This document shows, piece after piece, positions 29,490 to 38,260 of a DNA stretch of 64,000 nt (position 1 is its first letter; each line of letters starts with the position of its first letter). The stretch is taken from contig NZ_SSBK01000004.1 in assembly GCF_004795035.1 (NCBI RefSeq), positions 273,957 to 337,956 on the forward strand, given 5' to 3'. The notes below the pieces were generated by a model. That model had not been told where the DNA came from. It saw only the letters and a program-made list of their open reading frames with translations, and made no database searches. Origin of the DNA: Streptomyces sp. A0958 (lineage in GTDB: Bacteria > Actinomycetota > Actinomycetes > Streptomycetales > Streptomycetaceae). The position numbers were made by a program, and so were the translations under genes.

Positions 29490-30692
29490 TCAGGCCCGGC
29501 TGCGGCGGCGCCGCACCGCGGTGAAGCCCAGCGCGCCCGCTCCCGTCGCGACGAGGCCGGCCGCCGCGACCGCGGTCGCCGAGACGCCGCCGCTCCCGGT
29601 GCTGGCCAGTTGCGCGGTCATGCCGGAGGGCGTCGCGGTGGCGACCGCCGCAGCGATCGTCGGGGAGGGGGTTACCGACGCGGCCGAGGCGGCCGACTGG
29701 GTCGGGGTCGGGGTGCCGGACGTGGACGCCGCCTTCACCGTGATCGACGCTGACGTGCCGCAACTGGTGATGCCCCTGAACGGGATCGATCCCTCGTTGA
29801 CGATCGCGCAGGGGCTCACGGTGGTCTTTCCGACCGGCGCGTCCTTGCGGTAGGTCACGCGGACCTTGGTGGACGTGCTGCTGTGGGCCGCGAGGGAGAC
29901 GTCCTTGCCGATGACGTCGAAGCCGTAGACGTCCGGTTCGGCGTCGGCAGTGATCGGCTTGAGCGTCGTCCACTTCCCCGAGCGCAGTACCTGAACCGTG
30001 GTGTAGCGGTTGGTGAACAGCACATCGGTGACGTTCTCGTACGCCGACGCCGTCGGGTTGGTGACCGTGGCCCGGAAGGTGACCCCGGGCCCGCCCGCGA
30101 CCGCGGTGGCGGGTACACCGGACAGCTGGGTGCTCAACCCGTGGACCTGGACGGTGTCCACATCGGTGTCGTCGGCGGCGCCCGAGGCACCGTAGGAGAT
30201 CATGGTCGTCAGCTTCAGGTGGTCGGTGCCGCCGTTGCTGTCGCCGTCGTGCGGGCTCCCCATGGGAAGGCCGAGGCGAAGTTGTGCGGTCCGCGACTTA
30301 CCGGCGGCCAGCAGAAACGTCTCGGGCAGTTCGCCGGAGAACTGCATGTCGCCGTAGGTCAGCGGCACCGTCTTCCATGCCGTCCCGTCCAGCCGGTACT
30401 GCAGGCTGAGGGCGTTCGGCGGCAGACCGCCGCCGCCGTCGATGCGGTAGATCAGCCGGGCGGACGACGTGTCGTACGCTCCGGTGTTGGACGCCGTGGT
30501 GGTGAAGTCGACCGGCAGGCCGCCCAGTCCGATCTCCGCCGGTGCCGCGGTGGAAACGGAGAGAGCCGGCGGCATGGTGTCCGTCGGCACGGCCATGGCG
30601 GCAGGGGCCAGGACGGCTCCGGTGGCGGCCAGAAGGAGCCCGGCTCCCGCGGCCACGACGGACGAACGCAGCGTGCGTGCAGTGGTGTTCAA
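29490..30692 (-). CDS. secreted surface protein with LAxTG sorting signal
   Basis: Protein of about 400 aa. It has an N-terminal signal peptide (hydrophobic run ending APAAMA, residues about 10-33), extracellular beta-rich domains (residues about 34-300), a Thr/Ser/Ala/Pro linker (TPTPTQSAAS..., about 310-350) and a C-terminal LASTG motif, hydrophobic helix and RRRRSRA tail. LAxTG is the motif cut by class E sortases, so the protein should be covalently attached to peptidoglycan. The domains suggest adhesion or a structural role; no catalytic motif was seen. I place the start at the TTG at 30692 because GGGGGA lies just upstream and the signal peptide begins there; the frame is open to 30863. 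No sortase gene is in the window. Confidence 0.8.
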   Translation of the reverse strand: MNTTARTLRSSVVAAGAGLLLAATGAVLAPAAMAVPTDTMPPALSVSTAAPAEIGLGGLPVDFTTTASNTGAYDTSSARLIYRIDGGGGLPPNALSLQYRLDGTAWKTVPLTYGDMQFSGELPETFLLAAGKSRTAQLRLGLPMGSPHDGDSNGGTDHLKLTTMISYGASGAADDTDVDTVQVHGLSTQLSGVPATAVAGGPGVTFRATVTNPTASAYENVTDVLFTNRYTTVQVLRSGKWTTLKPITADAEPDVYGFDVIGKDVSLAAHSSTSTKVRVTYRKDAPVGKTTVSPCAIVNEGSIPFRGITSCGTSASITVKAASTSGTPTPTQSAASAASVTPSPTIAAAVATATPSGMTAQLASTGSGGVSATAVAAAGLVATGAGALGFTAVRRRRSRA

Positions 30693-30931
30693 GGTTTCCC
30701 CCGTAATGATTGTGTGCGGCGCGGCTGGTTGCCGCACCCGATGACGGCGAGTGGTCGTGCCCCGCCGCCTCACACAGTTGGACAGGGCGTCCTGGCTTCG
30801 AGTTGTGGTCTCCATTACGACGGTTCTGTCACGCAACGGTCTTGTACGCGTACGATCGGCCATCGCCCCGGCGACCGGCCGCAGGCGCCTTCCGCCGCCG
30901 CGCGTCGCCGCGGCGGCCGGCCCGTTCCGAG

Positions 30932-32002
30932 TCAGAAGTGGTCCACGTCGACGACGGCCCGGGCGAAGGCGGCGGGTGCCTCCTGCGGCAGGTTGTGGCC
31001 GATGCCCGCCAGCGTTCGATGGTCGTACGGGCCTGTGAACTGGCGCCGGTATGAGGCCCCGTCATCCGCCGGCGCGAACGGGTCCAGCTCGGCGTCGAGG
31101 GTGATGGTGGGGACGGCGATGGTCGGCATGGTGAACAGCACCCGTTCGTAGCGGTCGTAGCGGCGCTCGCCGTCGGCGAGTCCGAGCCGCCAGCGGTAGT
31201 TGTGGATCACGATGTCGGCGTAGTCCGGGTTCTCGAAGGCCGCGGCCGTGCGCGCGAAGGTGGCGTCGTCGAAGTCCCAGGTGGGGGACACGGTGTCCCA
31301 GACCAGCCGGCACAGCTCGGGCCGGGTCCTGGCATCCTCCATGGCGCTGCGGCCCCGCTCCGTGGCGAAGTAGTACTGGTACCACCACGCGTGCTCGGCC
31401 TTCGGGGCCAGAGGCGTCTTCTGGGCCTCCACGTCGGTGATGAGGTATCCGCTCACCGATACGAGCGCCTTGACGCGCTCCGGCCACAGGACCGCCATGA
31501 TGTCGGCGGTGCGCGAACCCCAGTCGAAGCCGGCCAGCACGGCCTTCTCGATCTTGAGCGCGTCCATGAGGGCGAGGACGTCCAGGGCGACCGCCGACTG
31601 CTGGGCGTTGCGGAAGGTACGGGAGGACAGGAAGCGCGTCGTGCCGTGACCGCGCAGGTAGGGGACGATCACCCGGTACCCCTGGGCGGCGAGGAGGGGC
31701 GCGGCGTCGACGTAGCTGTGGATGTCGTAGGGCCAGCCGTGCAGGCAGATGACCACGGGACCGTGAGCCGGTCCCGCCTCGGCGTAGCCGACGTTGAGCA
31801 GCCCGGCCCTGATCTGCTTCAGCTCGCCGAAGGACGTGTGGGCTCCGGGAGCCGTCGCGGGCACGGCCGGCGCCGGTGCCCCGCTTCCCGTCCGAGGTGC
31901 GGCCGACGCGGTCGCTGCTGTCTGGAGCCCGGCGGCCATGGAAGCGGCCGCCGCGCCGGTGCCGAGACCGACGGCCTTGCCGAAGGTACGCCTGTTGATC
32001 AT
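30932..32002 (-). CDS. Tat-exported alpha/beta hydrolase, epoxide-hydrolase-like
   Basis: Protein of 356 aa starting MINRRTFGKAVGLGTGAAAA, a twin-arginine (RRxFxK) signal peptide followed by a hydrophobic run and an Ala-rich cleavage region. The hydrolase part shows the oxyanion motif ICLHGWPYD at about residue 95, PYLRGHGTTRF, and a nucleophile elbow AGFDWGSRTAD with Asp as nucleophile, as in epoxide hydrolases and haloalkane dehalogenases. The catalytic base is the His in GIGHNLPQEAP near the C-terminus. A GGAGG lies 7 nt before the ATG. It is divergent from the shortened TetR gene, which is probably its former regulator. Confidence 0.85.
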   Translation of the reverse strand: MINRRTFGKAVGLGTGAAAASMAAGLQTAATASAAPRTGSGAPAPAVPATAPGAHTSFGELKQIRAGLLNVGYAEAGPAHGPVVICLHGWPYDIHSYVDAAPLLAAQGYRVIVPYLRGHGTTRFLSSRTFRNAQQSAVALDVLALMDALKIEKAVLAGFDWGSRTADIMAVLWPERVKALVSVSGYLITDVEAQKTPLAPKAEHAWWYQYYFATERGRSAMEDARTRPELCRLVWDTVSPTWDFDDATFARTAAAFENPDYADIVIHNYRWRLGLADGERRYDRYERVLFTMPTIAVPTITLDAELDPFAPADDGASYRRQFTGPYDHRTLAGIGHNLPQEAPAAFARAVVDVDHF

Positions 32003-32050
32003 GTGAAGCCTCCGTCGTGCGGTGGACCGCCGCAACGCGCGTGCGCGGGC

Positions 32051-32503
32051 GTGGGCGTGCGGTGGGGAATCGCCGAACGGGCCGCCGTGGGCAAGGCGAC
32101 CGTCTACCGCAGCTACCCCACCAAGGAAGACCTGGTGGCGGCTGCCGTGAACCACCGGCTGACGGAGCTGGAGCGGGCGACCGCCGCCGCGCTGCAAGAG
32201 GCCGACCCGTACAGGGCGTTCGCCGACTATGTGCTCCGCCTCTTCGAGGCGCTCGCCGGCGACCGGCTGCTGGCGGAGGTGCTCGCCGACGCCGGCGTCG
32301 GAAACGGCTCCGGCCTGCTGATCCAGCTGTCGGAACTGATGGAGGCGGCCAAGGCCACCGGAAAGGTCCGGGACGACGCCTCGGTGCTCGATCTGCGCAT
32401 CGTGCTCTGCGGCCTCGCCGTCCAGCTGATCAAGATCGCCGACCGGGACCCCGCCCTCTGGCGCCGGTACGGCGCACTGACCCTCCAGGCACTGCGCCCC
32501 TGA
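32051..32503 (+). pseudogene. TetR-family regulator missing its first helix
   Basis: The frame contains IAERAAVGKATVYRSYPTKEDLVAAAV, the second half of a TetR helix-turn-helix, and a complete C-terminal helical domain ending LTLQALRP. The usual first helix (AA..LF.E.GY..T....IA) is replaced by a short Val/Gly/Arg stretch. The only in-frame starts are GTGs at 32051 and 32057, with no clear ribosome-binding site. It is divergent, by 48 bp, from the exported hydrolase. Either an N-terminal deletion inactivated it or a shortened regulator is made; I favour decay. Confidence 0.6.
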
Positions 32504-32561
32504 CCACACCCGGGAGGCGGTCGGACCGGCGGCGCGCCCGGCCGAGGGCCGACGTCATTCC

Positions 32562-33365
32562 TCACTCCTTCAGGCCGTAGAAGCGCATGGCCGAATTCGG
32601 GGTGAAGCCGATCCGCGGATACACCGGCGCGCCCGCGGCGGTCGCGTGCAGCGTGGCACGGGTCAGGCCGGTGGCCCGGGCGCCCTCGTACAGCGCTTTG
32701 CGCGTCACCGCCTCCCCGTATCCCCGCCGTTCCCACCGCGGATCGGTGGCGACGAGCACCACGAAGAGCCGCCCCTTCGCCTCCACGGTCGCGGCACACG
32801 TCACGGGTACGCCCTGCCGCAGCCCCAGGTAGGCGTGTACCCCGCTCTTCCAGAGCGAGGAGCCCGCGATCCCGTCACGGCCAGCCTCCGGAGGAAACCC
32901 GTAGGCGTGTGAGTTGAGGTCCGCGTAGGCGAGCAGTTGCTCGTCATCGCTCACACGGACGAACTCCAGCTCGGGATGGACCGGTTCGGGAAGCGGGAAC
33001 AGGTTTCCGGCCATGCCCGTGCCGGGAAAGGCGTACGCGAGGCCGGCCCGCTCGGCCGCCTCGTCCAGCGCCGTACGCCCCTCCTCGTCGAGGAGCCCTT
33101 CGAAGACCCACAGGAAACCCGGCTGCCTCTTCGCCCGCATGATGTCCGCCGCCTGCCCCATACGCTGACCGACGAGCCGCGCGTCCGCGCCGACATCGGT
33201 CAGGGTGACGCAGTTCCAGAACGCGAAGCCGCAGTCGGCCCAGCGAACAGCGATCCCCGGCAGGTCCCGCACGTCCGCGTTCGCATCCCGGTCGAGCACC
33301 ATGGCCCGCCAGCCCACGGCGAGTTGCTCCATTGATTCGACCGACTCCGCGAGATCCGCCACCAC
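32562..33365 (-). CDS. GNAT-family N-acetyltransferase
   Basis: Acetyl-CoA-dependent acetyltransferase of about 267 aa. The GNAT fold is in the C-terminal half: VTCAATVEAKGRLFVVLVATDPRWERRGYGEAVTRKAL gives beta 4 and the acetyl-CoA-binding R/Q-x-x-G-x-G/A loop (RRGYGEA), followed by ARATGLTRATLHATAAGAPVYPRIGF, a typical C-terminal strand. The N-terminal half lacks the motif and may be a second, degenerate GNAT domain. The start is set at a GTG at 33365, which follows CGGGAG; longer frames would run into the divergent methyltransferase promoter. The substrate is unknown. Confidence 0.75.
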   Translation of the reverse strand: MVADLAESVESMEQLAVGWRAMVLDRDANADVRDLPGIAVRWADCGFAFWNCVTLTDVGADARLVGQRMGQAADIMRAKRQPGFLWVFEGLLDEEGRTALDEAAERAGLAYAFPGTGMAGNLFPLPEPVHPELEFVRVSDDEQLLAYADLNSHAYGFPPEAGRDGIAGSSLWKSGVHAYLGLRQGVPVTCAATVEAKGRLFVVLVATDPRWERRGYGEAVTRKALYEGARATGLTRATLHATAAGAPVYPRIGFTPNSAMRFYGLKE

Positions 33366-33499
33366 AACTCCCGAATGTATTGAGCGCACAAAGAGCCGGC
33401 CGGATGCGGCCTGATGCCCGCTGTCGCTGGGATCATAGATTCCGTCCAGGGGTTCGCGGGGTGGTTCGTGAACATGTGCACCTTTCGAGGGGATGCCGA

Positions 33500-34423
33500 G
33501 TGGCACATGAGGAACGACGAGACATTAGCCGGGCCGCCGGCCGGGGCGTCGACGTGGACGAAGGCGTCGGACGGACCGCCCTGATGGTGGCCGCGGCGCG
33601 CGCCATCGAGGCCGGCCGCCCCGACGCCCTGGCCCGCGACACCTACGCCGAGCACTTCGTACGCGCGTCCAGCGCCAGCGCCGACTGGCCCGTCCACCCG
33701 GACCAGGTGCCCGGGAGGGACACCGACCCGTTGTGGGGCAGGCTGGGCCGCTTCTTCGCGCTGCGCACCCGGGTGTTCGACGACTTCCTGCTGGACCGGG
33801 CGGCGGCGGGAACCCGGCAGGCCGTCATCCTGGGCGCCGGTCTCGACTCCCGCGCCTACCGGCTGGCGTGGCCGCCCGGCTGCACGGTATTCGAGATCGA
33901 CCGGGCGGAGGTCCTCGCCTTCAAACGGACCGTCCTGGACAGGCTGGGAGCCGTACCGTCGGCCGAACGCCACCCGCTCGCAGCGGATCTGCGCCACGGC
34001 TGGATCGAGCGGCTGATCGCGGCCGGGTTCGATCCGAAGCGCCCCACGAGCTGGGTGGCCGAAGGGCTGATCCCGTATCTGCCACCCGCCGCGGAACGCG
34101 CCCTGATCGACACCGTCGTCGTGAACAGCGCGGCGGGGAGCGCCCTGGCCTACGAGGTGAAGCACGGCGCGAAGCCGGCCGCAGCCGCCGACTATCCCCT
34201 GCACACGGTCGTACGCGAACGGATCGGCGTCGACCTGTCCGCTCTGTTCGACCCCGAGCCCCGGCCCGACTCGGCGGCCGGCCTCACCGCCCGGGGCTGG
34301 GCCACGACCACCCGCACACCGTTCGACTTCACCCGGCAGTACGGCCGCGGCCCCCTCCCGCAGACCAACGACACGCTGGCCGCCAACCAGTGGATCTTCG
34401 CGTCCGCACCGTCCCGAGGGTGA
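33500..34423 (+). CDS. class I SAM-dependent methyltransferase (TIGR00027 type)
   Basis: Methyltransferase of 307 aa. It belongs to the leucine-carboxyl-methyltransferase-like group: TALMVAAARAIEAGRPDALARDTYAEHFV at the N-terminus, the SAM-binding AVILGAGLDSRAYRLAWP at about residue 113, FEIDRAEVLAFK, and a conserved TPFDFTRQYGRGPLP near the end. The substrate is unknown; relatives act on carboxylates or hydroxyls. The start is GTG, 8 nt after GAGGGG. A clear paralogue of this gene lies 7 kb away in the MfnB operon (40803-41795), so one may be a duplicate of the other. Confidence 0.85.
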   Translation: MAHEERRDISRAAGRGVDVDEGVGRTALMVAAARAIEAGRPDALARDTYAEHFVRASSASADWPVHPDQVPGRDTDPLWGRLGRFFALRTRVFDDFLLDRAAAGTRQAVILGAGLDSRAYRLAWPPGCTVFEIDRAEVLAFKRTVLDRLGAVPSAERHPLAADLRHGWIERLIAAGFDPKRPTSWVAEGLIPYLPPAAERALIDTVVVNSAAGSALAYEVKHGAKPAAAADYPLHTVVRERIGVDLSALFDPEPRPDSAAGLTARGWATTTRTPFDFTRQYGRGPLPQTNDTLAANQWIFASAPSRG

Positions 34424-34659
34424 AACAGGCCCAGGCGGAAGGCGGGGCCACTCGCGGCCCCGATCCGGGTAGGCGCCGGCATTCCGGCGAGGCCGCCCTT
34501 CGTCCCGCGCCGCTGCCTGACCATGGCCGCCGAGAAAAGGTGATGCGGTTCGAGCCGGCCCTCATGTGAAGGCGCACGGCCCCGGTCCGCCTCTGCGTGG
34601 CCGGAAGGCCGCGCCCGGCTGTGCACGGTACTGAAGGAGGCAGCGGATCGCCGCGGACG

Positions 34660-35811
34660 CTACCGGGTCGCCGGGCCCTCGGTGAAGAACGCCACCATCC
34701 GGTCCAGCCCCTGTGGACCGAACATCATGTCCAGGCTCCCGGCGGACTCCGTCGCAAAGGCTTCGCTGCGCGGGAAGAGCGCTTCCTCGTACGCGGACAG
34801 CGCGGCCTCGATGTCGCCGGGACGGGCGGCGACCGCCAGCGCGAGTTCGGCTCCGTCGAACATGGCCAGGTTGGCCCCTTCGCCGGCGAAGGGGGACATC
34901 AGGTGGGCGGCGTCACCGAGCAGCGTCACGCCCGGCGTGCGGTCCCAGCGGTGGCCCACCGGCAGGGCGTGGATGCGGCGCGGAGCGAGGGTGTCGGCGT
35001 CCGCCACCAGCCGCCGCAGTCCCTCGTCCCAGCCCTGGAAGCGGGACAGCACGGCTTCCTTGGCCGTGTCCGGGTCGCCGCCGAAGTCGACCGTGTCGAG
35101 CCAGCCCTCGTCCGCCCTGAGGGCGGCGTAGACGTGCAGACTGCCGTCGGTTTCCCGGTGCGCGAGGAAGCCGCGTTCGTCGCCCAGGCAGAGGAAGAAC
35201 CCGCCGCCGATGACGGCCGCGCTGCGCGGGTGACGGGTGTCCGCCTCCAGCAGATCGCACTCCACGAAGGAGATCCCGGTGTAGGCGGGCCGTGCGTCCG
35301 AGACCAGCGGCCGTACGCGCGACCAGGCACCGTCACCACCGATCAGCAGGTCGGTGGTGACGGCGGAACCGTCGGCGAACGTCACCTCGTGGCGGCCGTC
35401 GCCCAGCGCGCGGGCGGCGGTGACCTTCCTGCCCCAGCGGATCGTGCCGTCGGGCAGTGAGTCGAGGAGCAGGTCGCGCAGGTCGCCGCGGTCCACCTCG
35501 GGGCGGCCGCCGTCGCCGTCGTCCTCCTCCGAGACGTGGACGGTGCCGTCGGGGCCGAGCAGCCGCATGGCCTGTCCGCCCTCGTGGACGATCGCGCGGA
35601 AGCCGTCGTGGAGACCGGCGGCCTGCAGGGCCTTCTGCCCGTTCTCCTCGTGGATGTCGAGCATGCCGCCCTGAGTGCGGGCCGCGGACGACGCCTCCAG
35701 CTCGAAGACGGCGGCCTCGATGCCGTGGACATGGAGTACGCGGGCAGCGGTGAGACCACCGAGGCCCGCGCCGATGATCGCGATGGGGTGGTGAGTGCTG
35801 TGAGTGCTCAT
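34660..35811 (-). CDS. FAD-dependent monooxygenase, TetX-like
   Basis: Aromatic-ring flavoprotein hydroxylase of 383 aa. The N-terminal FAD motif IAIIGAGLGGLTAARVL (residues 10-26) is followed by an acidic FELEAS; the middle DLLIGGDGAWSRVRPLV is the DG motif that contacts both FAD and NAD(P)H, and VTLLGDAAHLMSPFAGEGANLAMFDGAELA is the GD motif binding FAD ribityl phosphate. The overall pattern resembles TetX-type monooxygenases that inactivate tetracyclines, but many relatives have other substrates. A TetR gene lies upstream on the same strand, with a strong palindrome between (35886-35915), which suggests induction by a small molecule. The start has GGAG 8 nt upstream. Confidence 0.85.
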   Translation of the reverse strand: MSTHSTHHPIAIIGAGLGGLTAARVLHVHGIEAAVFELEASSAARTQGGMLDIHEENGQKALQAAGLHDGFRAIVHEGGQAMRLLGPDGTVHVSEEDDGDGGRPEVDRGDLRDLLLDSLPDGTIRWGRKVTAARALGDGRHEVTFADGSAVTTDLLIGGDGAWSRVRPLVSDARPAYTGISFVECDLLEADTRHPRSAAVIGGGFFLCLGDERGFLAHRETDGSLHVYAALRADEGWLDTVDFGGDPDTAKEAVLSRFQGWDEGLRRLVADADTLAPRRIHALPVGHRWDRTPGVTLLGDAAHLMSPFAGEGANLAMFDGAELALAVAARPGDIEAALSAYEEALFPRSEAFATESAGSLDMMFGPQGLDRMVAFFTEGPATR

Positions 35812-35885
35812 CGGGTGCTCCTGGAGGTGAGGGGACACGTCACGTTGTGCGCGGCAGTGTCGGGCCGTTCACCTCACCACCGTAA

Positions 35886-35915
35886 CGAACGCGTTCGGAA
35901 CGAACAAGTTCGTTC
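35886..35915. promoter_or_regulatory. double palindrome, probable operator of the monooxygenase gene
   Basis: Two adjacent perfect dyads share the element CGAAC/GTTCG: 35886-35897 (CGAACGCGTTCG) and 35898-35915 (GAACGAAC, two bases, GTTCGTTC). They lie 75-104 bp upstream of the FAD monooxygenase start and just beyond the stop of the TetR gene. The spacing fits a repressor site over the monooxygenase promoter. Confidence 0.75.
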
Positions 35916-35956
35916 ATGGTGTCACGGAGGCGTGGTGCCGCGCAGTGGCTGCTGAC

Positions 35957-36652
35957 TCAGCCCTCGGTGCCCGGAAGCGGTGTTTGCGTGATGCCGTTGA
36001 TCACGACGTCGAATCCCCAGGCCAGTCGGGCATCCTCCGTGCCGGCCCGCAGCTCCGGAAGGTGTGCCTTGATCATCGGGTGGGCCGCCTCGTCGACGTC
36101 GTGAACGGCCCGCGTCAGCGCGTCCCAGTCGTCCTCGCTCCTGGGGTCCCGCTCCTGCGCGGCGTGTTCCGCGGCGGTGGCCGTCGCGTACTGCAGCAGC
36201 GAGTCGACCCCCCAGGCGGCCTGTCCCTGGGAGGCTCCGCCGCGGGAGAGCAGGAGCAGTACCCGCTCGACCAGGCCGAGGTAGTGCTCCCCGCTGGGCC
36301 GCGCCACCAGGGCGGACCGGGCCAGCTGCGGGTGTGCGGCCAGCAGGTGGGTGTACGAGGTGAGTACGGCGACGAGCTGCCCGCGCCAGTTGCTTCCGGT
36401 GTCCAAGGCGGGCAGGTGCACCTCGCCGAGGAGTGCGTCCAGGACGGCCGCGTGCAGCTCGGCGGTGTTGGTGACGTAGACGTACAGCGAGGCCGGACCG
36501 GTGTCCAGCTCCTGTGCCAGCCGTCGCATGGTCACCTTCTCCAGCCCGTCCGACCGCATGACCCGCACGGCGGTGTCGACGATGCCCTGCCGGGACAGGG
36601 CGGGCTTGGCGGGGCGTTCGCGGCGGCTGATCGGTTCTCGCTTGCTGGTCAC
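35957..36652 (-). CDS. TetR-family regulator, TetR_C-like
   Basis: Regulator of 231 aa. The N-terminal helix-turn-helix is ALSRQGIVDTAVRVMRSDGLEKVTMRRLAQELDTGPASLYVYVTNTAEL (residues about 18-66), the form found in TetR-class regulators of drug resistance (GLxxVTMRRLAxELxxGxASLYxYVxNxxEL). The C-terminal ligand domain is of normal length. It precedes the FAD monooxygenase gene on the same strand; the operator between them at 35886-35915 is its likely target. The start is GTG at 36652; the frame extends to 36772 without similarity. Confidence 0.85.
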   Translation of the reverse strand: MTSKREPISRRERPAKPALSRQGIVDTAVRVMRSDGLEKVTMRRLAQELDTGPASLYVYVTNTAELHAAVLDALLGEVHLPALDTGSNWRGQLVAVLTSYTHLLAAHPQLARSALVARPSGEHYLGLVERVLLLLSRGGASQGQAAWGVDSLLQYATATAAEHAAQERDPRSEDDWDALTRAVHDVDEAAHPMIKAHLPELRAGTEDARLAWGFDVVINGITQTPLPGTEG

Positions 36653-36764
36653 GTGCCGATCGTAACGACCGCGCTCGTCGTGTCGGGGCGCGGTGTGCGG
36701 GCGCGGGATACCACCATATCGCTTTAGTGGGTGTATGCAAGTATTGCTAAGGCAGGTAGGGCGC

Positions 36765-36786
36765 GCGTGCATTTATGTATGCACGC
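36765..36786. promoter_or_regulatory. short inverted repeat near the TetR start
   Basis: GCGTGCAT at 36765-36772 pairs with ATGCACGC at 36779-36786 across TTATGT, in an A/T-rich island upstream of the TetR gene and of the aldo/keto reductase remnant. A related GTGTATGCAAGTA lies just before. It could be an operator or a promoter-region dyad; there is no evidence for a specific protein. Confidence 0.4.
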
Positions 36787-36883
36787 TGCTCCGTACCTCC
36801 AAGCCCACCGGGGAGGCCTCCGCCGTCGGCCGCCTGGGGCCGCCGCCCGCAGAGCACAGCACCACCACGAAAGGGCCACCCCC

Positions 36884-37341
36884 ATGACCGCCTCCCTGGC
36901 CAACCTCGGCCTGGACCACGTCGACCTCAACCTCATCCACTGGCCGACCCCGGCCCGCGACCTGTACGTGAAGAGGTACAAGGCACTGGAGAAGATCCTC
37001 GCCGACGGCCGTGCCCGTGCCATCGGCGTCTCCAACTTCCAGATCCCCACCTGCGGCGGCTCATGGAGCACACCGACATCACCCCGGCCGGCCCAGGGCG
37101 CGGTGCTGGGAGACGAGGCGGTCACCTCCACCGCTCAGGCCAACGGCGTAACCCCGGCGCAGGTCGTGCTGCGCTGGCACTTGCAGACGGGCAACATCGT
37201 GATCCCCAAGTCCGTCACCCCCCGCCCGCACCCGGCAGAACCTCGACTTCTTCGGATTCGAGCTCACCGACACCGATCTGGCCGCTCTCGCCGGCCTCGA
37301 CCGGGGCCAGCGCACCGGCCGGACCCCGACACCCTCAACTG
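36884..37341 (+). pseudogene. aldo/keto reductase remnant, deleted and frameshifted
   Basis: One frame gives LGLDHVDLNLIHWPTP, then RYKALEKILADGRARAIGVSNFQIP, which are beta 4 and beta 5 of an aldo/keto reductase with the catalytic His. It then jumps to TAQANGVTPAQVVLRWHLQTGNIVIPKSVTP. A frameshift near 37230 puts the cofactor-loop continuation (RQNLDFFGFELTDTDLAALAGLD) in another frame. The N-terminal third with the catalytic Asp/Tyr/Lys and a block between IP and TAQ are missing. It is a clear pseudogene. Confidence 0.8.
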
Positions 37342-37437
37342 ACCCGTACCAGGTGGCGCCCGTCCGGCCGGACGGGTGCCACGGACGGCCCATGACCGCA
37401 GCATCGACACCGCACCACAAGGCACGAGGAGCCCCCC

Positions 37438-38232
37438 ATGCAGATCGACCTCTCCGGCCGCACCGCTCTGGTCACCGGCTCCACGCAGGGCATCGGCCAG
37501 GCCATCGCCGTCGGGCTGGCAGGCGCGGGCGCGCATGTCGTCGTCAACGGCCGCAGCCAGGAGCGAGTCGCCCAGGCCGTCCACGCCGTGCGCGCCGCGT
37601 CGAGGAGCGACGAGGTCACCGGCGCTGCGGGCGACCTGGCGACCGAGGAAGGCGCGGCCGCCGTCCTGGGGACCACCCCCGCGGTGGACATCCTGGTCAA
37701 CAGCCTCGGCATCTTCGGGGCCGCCTCCCCACTGGAGATCGACGACGCCGAGTGGCTCCGCTACTTCGAGGTCAACGTCCTCTCCGCCATCCGGCTCATC
37801 CGGGCCTATCTGGCGGGTATGAAGAAGCGCGGCTGGGGGCGCGTGGTCAACATCGCCAGCGACTCGGCCGTCGCCATCCCCGCCGAGATGATCCACTACG
37901 GCATGACGAAGACATCGCTGCTCGCGGTCTCCCGCGGCTTCGCCAAGGACGCGGCCGGTAGCGGTGTCACCGTGAACTCCGTGATCGCGGGCCCCACCCA
38001 CACCGGAGGCGTGGAGGACTTCGTGCGCGAACTCGTCGGCGCCGAACTCCCCTGGGACGAGGCCCAGCACGAGTTCATGGTCAGGCACCGGCCCCAGTCC
38101 CTGCTGCAACGCCTGATCGAGCCGGAGGAGATCGCCAACATGGTCGTCTACCTCGCCTCGCCGCACGCCTCCGCCACCACCGGCGGCGCCCTACGCGTCG
38201 ACGGCGGCTACGTCGACTCCATCCTCCCCTGA
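37438..38232 (+). CDS. short-chain dehydrogenase/reductase
   Basis: SDR of 264 aa. TGSTQGIGQAIAVGLAG (residues 13-29) is the NAD(P) glycine motif; VNGRSQER at about residue 37 suggests NADP(H) preference. VNSLGIF replaces the usual NNAG, VVNIASDSAV carries the catalytic Ser, and YGMTK the Tyr and Lys. The C-terminal TTGGALRVDGGYVDSI is the usual SDR ending. It follows the aldo/keto reductase remnant, and an AGGAG-type ribosome-binding site (acgaggagcc) precedes the ATG. The substrate is unknown. Confidence 0.88.
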   Translation: MQIDLSGRTALVTGSTQGIGQAIAVGLAGAGAHVVVNGRSQERVAQAVHAVRAASRSDEVTGAAGDLATEEGAAAVLGTTPAVDILVNSLGIFGAASPLEIDDAEWLRYFEVNVLSAIRLIRAYLAGMKKRGWGRVVNIASDSAVAIPAEMIHYGMTKTSLLAVSRGFAKDAAGSGVTVNSVIAGPTHTGGVEDFVRELVGAELPWDEAQHEFMVRHRPQSLLQRLIEPEEIANMVVYLASPHASATTGGALRVDGGYVDSILP

Positions 38233-38260
38233 GCACACCTCACCGTGCGGCCCCGGGGGT

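Noticed and set aside
31202..32050. Upstream half of the 433-codon plus-strand frame that contains the short TetR
   Set aside because: It is antisense to the exported hydrolase and Gly/Val/Arg-rich; only the part after 32051 resembles a protein family.
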